The notes beneath the pieces are model-generated. The model saw only the letters and a list, made by a program, of their open reading frames with translations. It did no database searches and was not told the DNA's origin. Both the position numbers and the translations under genes were made by a program. DNA of 64,000 bases from Onchocerca lupi. Its lineage: Eukaryota; Nematoda; Chromadorea; Rhabditida; Onchocercidae. The stretch covers positions 1 to 64,000 of the forward strand of contig JAOVVO010000337.1 in the NCBI GenBank assembly GCA_028564675.1, in the 5' to 3' direction. Each line of letters begins with the position of its first letter. The stretch's first letter is position 1. Positions 26,101 to 35,954 of the stretch are shown here, piece after piece.

Positions 26101-29100
26101 TAAACGATTAAAAGATTATAATATTCAATAAGTAAGCGATTTAAAAAATTATGATGTTCGATAAATAAGCGATTAAAAAGCTCATAATATTCAATGAATA
26201 TAAGATGATATGATATGAATAATTTTAGTAGTATCTATCGTACAAAGCATAGATTAAAAAATTTCATGTTTCGCTTTGTAATTCAATTTAATATTAAGCA
26301 AATCTTACCAAAAAGTTAAAAAATTTTATTAAATTCAAGACTGCGACGATATGATTAATTTTAATAGCATTTATCATACAAAGAATTGATATCATCTCGA
26401 GGATAGATAGAGGAGATTTTTTTCACGCTTTGCTTTGTAATTTGATTTAATGCTGAAAAAATCTTATCAGGAACTGAAATCAAATTATTGAATTTAAAAA
26501 AAAAAAGAAAGACCAAACTAAAATTATTTGATTAGCAATGCAATGGAAGATTTTCGAATAATGCGTATTTGAAATGGTGCTTATCTATATGTATTAGGTG
26601 ATTTCTCTATGTTAAGTTACGAAGCAATTTTATCTTCATATTTCATTCTATATTAAGTTTTAATGATAAATGCATATTTTTGTTAAAAATATAATGTCTT
26701 TAAACATCGAAAAAGACCAGAAATTAATTCCAAAATTAATTAATTTCTTTCATCATGCTATGGGTGATTAAGAATATGGAAGAAAATGGGAAAAGTAATC
26801 AGCGAGTGATAATTTTCAGAGGAATAGATTCACAAATGAAAAAATTAACTCGATAATTAATAAGAAGGGATGGAAAATTCCTCACAAATGGAAAAGTTAA
26901 TTCAATAATTAATAAGAAGATGATAATAAAGTAAATATTATTACAGGAAATAATCGCAATTACTTGTTCATGGTGCAAGCGATCATATCACAACAAAGTT
27001 GAATGCTTTTCATCGCATTGTTTTGAGAGATCATGTGATCGCGGTGATCTGAAAGAGATGATTGTGCCACCGACTTGGATTCAATATTCAAGTCAAACTC
27101 AATTAAGAAAAAGAAAAAAAGTTGCGAAAAGAAGGAAAGTATGGTTCATCCTTATTATAACTATATTTTTAAGATATCAAATTTAAATGTATTCATGATT
27201 TTTACAAGAAAAAAAAATGAATTTTTGGTATTCTTCATGTAAAAATAAATTTATAATTAGCTTTATAAGCATATTTTAACAGTATTTTTTGTTGTATTTC
27301 AAAATTCCATAATGTTTTATTGTCCAATATGTTATTTTGAATGACAAAGATTGTAACTTGTCTAAAGTTTCATTATTTCAGCGCAGATTTTGGATACAAC
27401 CAATACCTCTGGATGATGGTACATGGCTTCCAAGTCAGCCGCTGCTTGTATTTGTAAATCCGAAATCGGGTGGTAACAAAGGTTCTAAATTGTTGCACAC
27501 ATTTTGCTGGCTTCTGAATCCACGTCAAGTATTCGACATTACTACAATGAAAGGACCTGAATATGGGTAAATGCTTTTATCAAGTTTTTCTTTTGTAAAG
27601 CTTATCTGTGCAGTAACATGTATAATGAATCCAGAAATTATTATCTTAAGGATAAATACAGTTAAGAAATCAAAAATTATTCCTATTCATACATGATACT
27701 TTTTCTGACTGCTAATTTGAAACTTTTTCAAACATTATGATTGTTATAAATTAATTTTCAAAAATGTGGTTTAGGCTTAGTATGTTCAAAAAAATAGCAT
27801 CAAGTATGCGAGTTCTCGTGTGCGGTGGCGATGGCACCGTTGGATGGATTCTAAGTACTCTTGATAAAGTTTGCTTTACAGTTTTGCAAATTTTTTATGA
27901 ATTAAACTTTTTTTTTAACAGTTAATAAAATAAATATAATAGAGTAATTCGAAATCTCATCATTCAACGTGAACCTTTCATTTTACTCAACAGTTAAATT
28001 TTCTTTGATTTAGAATGTTAAACGGTATCTTTATTTACATTTTAAATCTCCTACTGAATATTAATTTCAGATGAACTGGTCGAAATATCCTCCAATTGGC
28101 ATTGTTCCACTAGGCACTGGCAATGACTTAGCCAGGCAATTATTTTTTTATGCTTCTATTAATAGTTGTATTAAAAATGAGCCATATATTTTTGTTTGTT
28201 TTGTTATTTATTTAGATTTAGTTTGCTTAGTTTAACTAATTTCTTGTCGTTTTTAATTAATTCATTTTCATATTCAATTTTAGATGTCTTGGTTGGGGTG
28301 GTTCGTTTAGCGAAGAACCATTGGCACAACTGCTGAGTGCTGTTATTAATGAAACATCCATTACATATCTTGATAGGTTAGTTTGCTTTTCCTGTTATTT
28401 CATTTTAGAAATCGGAACGTCGAGATCTGAACATGAACGTGAAATCAAAAATAAAATTGAAAACTACTTTCTATCTGTACTGTAAAAACTGAAAAAGTAG
28501 AAAGGAATTTACTAAATTTGATTAAACATTTATGAACATTATGTTTTCATTCGTTGGATATTTTCTTATAGAGAAATATAAAAAGACAATTTATAGATGG
28601 AATATAAAAGTTGAAGCTAATTTGCGAGCATTGAATGTAAACGCAGATGAAATCGACAATGCTGCTCAAAATGAATTGACGCTAACAGTGATGAACAATT
28701 ATTACAGCGTTGGAGCCGATGCTCATGTAGCCTTGCAATTTCACCATTCTAGAAGTTAGTTTGGATGAGTTCCAAGGAATCTTGTTTTCTTCTTTTAAAT
28801 TTTTTTAATTTTCAAAGGAAAGAATTGAGACAAAATTTAACTGTCATACTAATTATTCATTTTTTATAGTGGTGATTACAGTTATCATTGTAAAAAGTTG
28901 ATGATTAAGATGACAGTATGCTTGAAACTATATCTTTGAAATTATCCTATTTGTTAATCAAGTTTCTAATAATATGCATGATTTCAGGTGCAAATCCACA
29001 AATGCTAAATAGCAGGCTAAAAAATCGAATAGCATACGGTGGACTAGGTACCATTGACTTATTCAAGCGAACTTGGAAACTTCTCCATGAATACATCACT

Positions 29101-31337
29101 CTTGAGGTAATGGATATAACTAAATTATTTTTAAGTATGAATTTCCGTATCAAAGTGAATCTGTTGAAGCAAAACTGCATACTTCATTTTATTTCTAAAA
29201 TTTTTACTTTGAAAAATTTTTATGTTTTTTATACGAATTTCAGTGCGATGGAGTTGATTTAACTTCAAAAATTAAAGAATTCAAGTTTCATTGCATATTA
29301 TTTCTTAATATAACATATTATGCGGGAGGAACAGTTCCATGGAGTAACGATGATGAGGAGAAATACCGATCTTCCAGCTGTGATGGCAAATTAGAAGTTC
29401 TTGGTTTCACAACTGCTACACTGGTGTGCTTTCTGGAATTTTGAATTTAGAAAAAGTTAAAAAAAAAAAAAGAAAACATTCATGAAAAGAATAAGTTATC
29501 GGAGACTGTATAGATTTCTTTAAGGATTAAATCTCGAAATCATTAAAGCCAAGTCGTTTATCAGTTACAAATTGTATCCATTCTTTTAAGTTATCGCTTA
29601 TTTATTTTCACTTTTCTGATACCAATTTTCTATTTTCATTTTCAGGCTACTTTACAAATGGGTGGCAAAGGTGAACGAATAGCACAATGTTCTCATGCTC
29701 GAATCACAACAAACAAAGCAATACCAATGCAAGTGGATGGTGAACCATGTCTTCTGGCACCGAGTACCATCGAAATTAGCTTTCATAGTCAGGTTGATTT
29801 AATTTCATTACAACATTGCGAAATGTGTATTCATCATAATTTATTCATTTCATTCTCCCTACTATTCTTATTTTCTATTTTTTGTACCATTCGATCGTAT
29901 TTTAATTCTGCTTCTTTTCTATTTTTTTTGCCTTTCAGTTTGATACGATTTAACATATTTTTACATTGTAGGTTCCTATGTTACGTCGTGAAAAGAAAAC
30001 AAATTATATGCCAGGAGTTCTTAAGAAACATCGGAAAATATCCAAACAACAACAGAGTAATAGCGGTATTAGCCGAGCGCCATCAACTTCAATAAGCTAT
30101 ACCTTACCTGTGCTACTCACTACTTCCGTCGAATATAATGCTAATCGGGATAATTTGGAACGACTCAAAGTAACAGGTAATATATGACTCACTGGCCTAG
30201 AAATGTCTGAAGAAAAATTTTACTTTTAAGTTAAAGTAAAATTTTGATTCTTTCAAGTAAATGCTTTTTTTTTTTTTGTATGTATGATTTAGTAAATTTA
30301 TGAATTCAAGCATTGAATGTTTAATACTAATTCTCATAAATTGTATTTATTTGAATAATTTATACAGATTTTCTTAATTAAATTTCTAATCCCTTTTTGA
30401 CTTTAAGAAAATTTCTAGTTGGACTAGAACTTGTGTATTACAGTTTACTGAGATGTGAAATAAAATATAGTAAAATCCAAAGTTACTAATTCTTGCAAAA
30501 CCTATTGAAATCATTAACAAGTCAAAATTGAAATTGTAGAAATTTAGAACTTTTAAAAAAAAATTCTTTTAATTTCATCCAAATTTTTGCAGCTGTAGAA
30601 ATCGGTAAGATTTTCGTAGAAGCAGAAGCTGAATTGGACGGTGTGCGACAAAAAATTGAAAGAATTATTGCCGATTATTCAGATTCGAATATGGAATCGA
30701 ATAGCGAATGGAGATTTCTTGATTGTCAGTATATTTTTAATAATGAATAACAAAAAAGGCGTTCAGTAAATTATAAGCAAATTTTTTTTCGCTATTTGAT
30801 TTATAATTCTTTAAAGAGATTTCTAATTTTACTAAGTGATTTGCTTTCTATTTTACCATTAGAGCTAGTTGATATTTGTATCATTTTATATTGTTCACTA
30901 ATTAATTTTTAATGCTGATTCTACATTTGCAGATGTTAGCAGTGCTGAAGAGGGTGTATTTCGTATACAACGTTATCAGGAACAATTCATGACATTATCT
31001 GATATCTGTTGTTTGGAGGAATGTATTATGATATTGAATAATGTTTCAATTAAACAAATCCAGCAATCATCTGATGAAGCTTCAAGCCAAATTAGGTAGC
31101 TTTTTTCAATTTCTTTTATTGTTTGCTCAATTAATCATTTCAACTTGATCAGAATTTCGTTTTTACCAGTAATTCGTAACTTTACCCGACATTTCAAAAT
31201 TTTGTTTAGTTGAAAAATAACGAAGATGCTTTATTTTGATTAAAAAGTTTTATTGAAAATTAATTAACAGGCAAAAAACAGTCACTGTGGATTGGTATGA
31301 ATATTTCCAAAATGTTATGGAATCTTTCAAACTTTGA
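14197..31337 (+). CDS. dgk-5: Type IV (zeta/iota-like) diacylglycerol kinase
   Basis: Phosphorylates diacylglycerol to phosphatidic acid and so damps DAG signalling. Exons: 14197-14290, 14411-14445, 15104-15287, 15436-15613, 24639-24759, 25153-25225, 25516-25607, 25792-25971, 26947-27138, 27382-27566, 27775-27868, 28071-28135, 28284-28376, 28597-28754, 28988-29106, 29244-29423, 29646-29792, 29972-30176, 30593-30724, 30933-31095, 31271-31337; 918 residues. Two C1 domains (about 206-264 and 292-349, e.g. CAACHIVVHTAC and CSWCKRSYHNKVEC) precede a basic tract RKRKKVAKRRK (about 373-383) that resembles the zeta NLS/MARCKS segment. The catalytic domain has FVNPKSGG, CGGDGTVGWILSTLD and GTGNDLAR; the accessory domain has NNYYSVGADAHV and KAIPMQVDGEPC. 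C-terminal ankyrin repeats typical of type IV are not visible. The first four exons are supported only by splice sites and phase. Confidence 0.93.
15690..15770. repeat. TTGATAAGG tandem repeats
   Basis: Five or six degenerate copies of a unit around TTGATAAGG (CTCGATAAGGG, TTGATAAGATT, TTGATAAGGCC, TTGATAAGGTT, and so on) lie just after the fourth exon of the kinase gene. Each contains GATAAG, the core of a GATA-factor site, but the context is intronic. Confidence 0.65.
17480..18260. other. C-rich island with direct repeats upstream of the alternative kinase exon
   Basis: This stretch is clearly richer in C and G than its flanks: TATTCTATTC pyrimidine repeats at about 17690-17760, a CTACG repeat at about 17775-17795, and two near copies of CAACACCGCCYCGAAATGC at about 17865 and 17898. 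Open frames here have no family likeness and arise from low stop density in C-rich DNA. It sits 0.3-1 kb upstream of the candidate alternative first exon at 18527, so a promoter role is plausible but inferred. Confidence 0.5.
18032..18170 (+). repeat. Imperfect 24-26 bp tandem repeat, about six copies
   Basis: The unit approximates GCAATTCTGATCATCTTG followed by CAGTGT. Copies start near 18032, 18056, 18080, 18106, 18129 and 18154 with moderate divergence. No coding frame runs through the copies. Confidence 0.7.
18527..19338 (+). CDS. dgk-5: Alternative 5' coding exon of the diacylglycerol kinase gene
   Basis: A 270-codon open frame from an ATG at 18527, after an in-frame TAA, ending in AA followed by a GTGAAT donor. 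The resulting phase 2 fits exactly the exon at 24639, which starts with one base completing a codon (INK|RALAKS). The upstream exon ending at 15613 has the same phase, so the two look like mutually exclusive 5' ends of the kinase. The encoded sequence is rich in Ser, Thr and Asn with basic stretches (KMHKRMKKRPLG) and no recognised domain, like the variable N-termini of zeta and iota kinases. Alternatively it is a separate intronless gene, since it would stop at a TGA a few bases past the donor. Which is right needs transcripts. Confidence 0.6.
20950..21016. repeat. Direct repeat in kinase intron
   Basis: Two copies of GACTAATGAATT followed by TATCCGAGGATTG, about 38 bases apart, inside the 5.3-9 kb intron of the kinase gene. 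Confidence 0.65.
26082..26200. repeat. About 36-bp tandem repeat, four copies, in kinase intron
   Basis: Four imperfect units of the form GATTATAATGTTCAATAAAT followed by AAGCGATTAAAA lie in the intron between the exons ending at 25971 and starting at 26947. The same intron carries two further duplications, at 26215-26480 and 26832-26930. Confidence 0.75.
26215..26480. repeat. Diverged direct duplication of 110-140 bp in kinase intron
   Basis: The segment around 26215-26320 (ATATGAATAATTTTAGTAG, later CGCTTTGTAATTCAATTTAA) recurs at about 26349-26480 (ATATGATTAATTTTAATAGC, later TGCTTTGTAATTTGATTTAA) with an insertion between the blocks. A smaller duplication of CACAAATG and ATAATTAATAAGAAG follows at 26832 and 26883. 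Confidence 0.6.
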
Positions 31338-31418
31338 GTATTCATGTCAGGGCATTAAATAATTTTTAAAAAATGATGTATAAATATTATGAATTCATCT
31401 GCAAAATTTTTTAAGCAG

Positions 31419-31512
31419 TTTCAAAAAGAATATACCAAATGATGACATTTGCTTAGACGATGACACATTACATATCAGATTCCAGTGTGATACTCAAGAA
31501 GCGCATTTATGA
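31419..31512 (+). CDS. dgk-5: Possible alternative last exon of the diacylglycerol kinase
   Basis: If the exon starting at 31271 uses the GTATGA donor after 31294 instead of reading to its TGA at 31337, it joins in phase to this exon after a TTTTTTAAGCAG acceptor. The new tail is about 30 residues (CFKKNIPNDDICLDDDTL and so on) ending at TGA 31510-31512, giving 935 residues in total. Neither tail resembles ankyrin repeats or a PDZ ligand. Confidence 0.45.
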
Positions 31513-32742
31513 CAACAATCAAGTGATGTTTACTTAATTTAAAATTAGTGATTTATTTATTTGTTTATTTATTGATTTTTTAGAACAAAAATCTCACTTA
31601 TTGTTTTTAAAAATTATAAAATGAAATCTATGAATAGTAAACTTTATTTGATTCAGAGAATTCTATATACATGAAACTTCTTTGGAGAAAAAGGATGTTC
31701 ATAATGCAGTTTTGAATCTGAATTTACAGAAGACGAAAAAATTTCTATACTAGCATCATGTTTTTAGTCCTTCATATGTAATCAAGAAGCTCATTATTAT
31801 TTTGCTACCTTAACAGCATTTTATCGTTGGTTTTGTTTTTTCTTTCATTTTAAACCCTTTTTGGATCTTGCTTCATGAGTTAAAAATTTATTAATGAAAT
31901 TTTAAAAGTTTTCCAGTTAGTTGCGATTGAAATTGCAACATTGTTAATCTACGATTTTTTGTGTTATTATAGATGCACCCTAGTTTTTACGCTTTGAACT
32001 TATTCGAAAATTGTTTTCATAAATTAATTAGAATAGTGCGAAATGTGCTATATTGAAATTATGATAAAGAAGTGCATTGATTAAAAATCATATAATGCTG
32101 AGTAGGAATCTCAATTTAAAGCTTCACTCTTTTTGTTTTCATTTTTTAGTTATAATTTCTTTTCTCATATTGTTTTACCTATTATTTTACACGTGAAAAA
32201 AAATTTTCTGATACCACTGGGTATAGAATCTGGCTTCATGAACCTTCGTTCTTCAAAAAATAACAGCTGACTGACTTCGGAATTTTCGAGATAAATTCGA
32301 AAAAAAGAAAAAAAAAAAAACAGGAATCATCGAATCTGGAAGACTAATTCTTTACAAATTCGAAGTTTCAAGTTTTACTTCTTTTTTTTACAAATAATTG
32401 AATCGTTTTAGCATAACTAAATTAAATGAAATGCAATTTTTGAAAAATGACTGCTATAAAAGGAGGAGTTGAAATGTTTGCAGTCATAATTTGAAGTCAT
32501 ATAAATCATTAAGCGGTTCACTCGTCAATCATAAAATGACTGTAATAGAAGATTACCGATATCATGATAAGGAGCAGTTGAAGATACGAGAAGGTCTTAT
32601 CTGATTTTTTAGCTGAACATCATTGAGCATTTCAGAGAGGAGCTATCAAAGATATTTTTATTCGAATATAAATATTTGCAAAGTTATCACGTAATATTCA
32701 ATTAATACACGTAAACTCATTATCAAGTATTCAGAGCAATAT
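31513..32742. promoter_or_regulatory. Intergenic region upstream of the MSP-fusion gene
   Basis: Holds the kinase 3' UTR and the promoter of the next gene. Several GATA-type sites (CATGATAAGG at about 32564, GTCTTATCTG at about 32594) lie 150-180 bases before the start codon at 32743. TATTCAG at 32726-32732 could be a trans-splice acceptor 10 bases before the ATG. Function of the GATA sites is inferred only. Confidence 0.4.
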
Positions 32743-35370
32743 ATGAAAAAAGGATCTGAAATTAATGATGGACAAAATAAGAAAATAAATTGGCGTCAAT
32801 TTTTCATTATTTGCTCAATACTTATTTCCGCATATCTTCTTAACGGTGAATACGCTCAAACAGTTTGTAATATATGCACCACCGTTCCAGCTGCTATCTT
32901 TACTTATCGACAACTTTCCGATCACGCAACTCGGGTCTTCGCTTACGTAAGTGTAAAATATTGTGAAAATTAAGTAAAGCAATAATCCTACATATATCAC
33001 GTACTTTCAAATATTCAACATAACACAGCAATAATCATATAAATTTACCACTAAGAATTGACTGTAAATTAGTACAATTATTTTTTTGATTTCTAGTATA
33101 TAATTCGGATATTTTAATATAGTCTCCAAGGAAATTTTAAATTGTTAAAGTAAGCAAAAAATTTCAGCAATATTCAATGATAAGAAATAATTTCAAAAGA
33201 AAAAAAATTGATTAGAAATGAAATAAAATTAATTCGTTAAATGAATAAAATCATCAAATTATATAATTAAAAGAGTAAAAATAAATAAGATTTGAATCGG
33301 CCAATACTTTATTGGAATTTGAATGGAATCTGGAAATCAATACTACTTCAGAAGCTAACAATTTAACAAAATTAGAATAAATTCTATAACCTTGAATCAA
33401 TGCTAATTTCTTCAGAAGGCAACACTTTTCTACTGGTCAATTCATGGAATTTTGGTTGCATTCGATAGCCTATTTATGGATTCATTTGGATATTTTTTTG
33501 GCAAATTTGTCCTTCTCGTTGTTCTATTTTTTAATGTCGTCTATCAGCATGATGTCGCAAAAAATCTGATCGAACAGCAGCAGCAAAAACATCGTAATAC
33601 AATTGGTACTAATTCGATGATAAGCTCCAGAACACCTGTTAATCTTCAATTTTCACCTTATGGATCACAAATTGGTCTTAATACTGCGATGACAGTCACC
33701 GATGTTACACAATTTTCTGGCCATGTATGAATTTATTGCAAATAATAAAACAAATTTTGACAATCAGAAGTTTCATAATATCAAATTATTTCTAATGTAT
33801 TTTTTATTGAAATCATTTAAAAAAAAAAAGGAAAATTTCAAAAAATGTGTCATTTTTCCAGAATCTTTCCGATTTTTTTTTCAGAATCCCTTCAGAAATG
33901 ATCCATTGTCACGTCATAATAGTCTCGTAACGGCATATTCATTGGCTCATAGTCCAGAAATGACCGCTTATTTGGATACTTCGTATACACATGATGGATC
34001 GCTAAAAACTGTCGCTTCTATTGAAGTAAGCTATATATTTGAAGTTAAATTTTTGAATTTTTTTAAAAAGAATTTTTTTTTAAATTAAATTTTTTGTTAA
34101 AATTTTAGTAGAAAGTTGAAATTTTCAGTTACTTCCCGTTTCTTATGCTGTAATTTAGAATGTTATTTTATTACATTTCTGGAATGATAAATAAAAACAA
34201 AGAATTTTAATTCATTTCATTTTTAATTTAATATTATTTCCAGGAAGAATATAAATTTGTATCACACAAACATCGACAAAGTACCTTAAATGACTCATTA
34301 ATATCGTCAAATTCGGGAGAAGAAAAAGATGATCGATCAGAAAATAATGCTGTAAAATCGATTCCTGCTGGTGATTGCCAAAAAGCAGATGATGAAGTGA
34401 GTTATTGCCTAATTAATTTTATATAGGGATTTTTAAGACTTTATTTAATTATTTTTAAATTTAAAAAATTCAATGAAACGAAATAATTGAGAAAATAATC
34501 GATGAAAATTTCACATTCAGGTAGGTGGTTCACTGCATTGTAGCGAAAATTCGGCATCGATTGTGTTGAAGGAAACAGAAGAGTCTCTTATCACCAATCC
34601 AAATGAATATGTAATTATTATTATCTTATCAAAGATATTTTAATAATTTTCTTCTAAAAAAAAAATACCATTTTTTTTAGAATTGAAAATTTTCAAAAAA
34701 TTTAAGTTTCCGAATTATTTTTTTTTTTTTCTTCAGATAGTATTCAAATATCCTTTCTCGGAAATGGTGACAATTTATGTAAAAAACAAACACAATCGTC
34801 CAATAATGTGGGCTCTGAAGACTAATGCAATTAAGCGTATGATTGCACAGCCTACCTGTGGTACGTTGGGAAAAGATGCTACCGTACACGTACGTCTGAA
34901 GATATTTTGATGAAATCAAACTTTGATAAATTATCAATTATCAGAATAAAAAAATTAAACTTAACAAATGATAAGTAATCATACTATTATTGGAGTAAAT
35001 CAATTGATAGAATATGGAATTTGACCAAAATAATACTACAGATCTTTTTTTTTTCAAAATATTGCTACTCATTCGAATCAAACACTAAAAGAATGACCTT
35101 TAAAAGTTACTCATTTGAATCAAATTACTACACGAATGACCTTTAGAATCTTTTTTTTTTTGTTCCTAGAAAATTAATAAAAGTTGCAAATTGTAGATTA
35201 AAATTGGAGTTACTGCAGTACCATCCGAAGAATCAAATATGAATGATCGAATTGCCATTGATTATTGTTTAATTGATGATGATACGATCGGTTTTGATCG
35301 TTCATTTTTATACAACACTGAGGATCCATTTCGAAGACGGAAAAAATTCAATATTTATTATGAAAACTAA
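32743..35370 (+). CDS. Multi-pass membrane protein (REEP/TB2-DP1-like) with C-terminal MSP domain
   Basis: Exons 32743-32946, 33416-33724, 33885-34025, 34244-34396, 34521-34610, 34737-34889 and 35197-35370 are all joined in phase 0; 407 residues. Residues 1-135 hold several hydrophobic segments; VPAAIFTYRQL, then a WS..G...AFDS turn and a second hydrophobic hairpin, resemble the TB2/DP1/HVA22 (REEP) reticulon-like fold, but distantly. A linker of about 160 residues rich in Ser, Asn and Gln follows. Residues 300-407 are an MSP domain: IVFKYPFSEMVTIYVKN, RPIMWALKTNAIKRM, PTCGTLGKDATV, then NDRIAIDY, RRRKKF and a YYEN end. MSP folds bind FFAT-like peptides (as in VAP) or form sperm filaments. 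AATAAA follows at 35379-35384. The MSP call is strong; the REEP call is moderate. Confidence 0.8.
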
Positions 35371-35954
35371 CACAAAATAATAAATCGAATTTATGCCAAA
35401 AATAAAACATAAATTGATGCTATTTTCAAAAATCAATTAAGCTATTCATACTTATTAACTAATTGAATAAAATCATTTCCATTCTTATTTACAAATTTGA
35501 AATATGACAAAATTTATTGATTCAGCGGAATAATTTTGTTTTTTTTTTTTTTCAATCAAAAAATCAATATTCATATAGCTAATAGTAAACAGAGAATTGA
35601 AGTTTCGAAAGACTTGATCAGAGAAAAATCCCAATATATTTTTCTTAAAAATCAATATTATAAAAAATTAATATTATAAATATATCTAATACATTTTGAT
35701 GTAAGTTAACAAAAACAAAAAATTATTTGCAAAAAAAAAAAGAAAAAATCTCTGCAAATTAGCATGCATACGTTTGATTGTTCTAATCAGATCAGAAAAT
35801 ATTTTAAAAAAAAGTGTATTTTTTTTAAAAATTATCTATCGAAAAGAAAGGTTAATCTTAAGCAAAAATTGTATTATCAATATATAGACGAATAATGACA
35901 ATGAATACTAAAAATTCGAAATTGAAAACTTTATAATCTATTTTAAATTTAAAT
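35371..35954. other. Convergent 3' intergenic region
   Basis: 584 bases between two convergent stop codons. It holds the poly(A) signal of the MSP-fusion gene (35379-35384), poly(A)/poly(T) runs and nothing else that I recognise. Confidence 0.6.
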
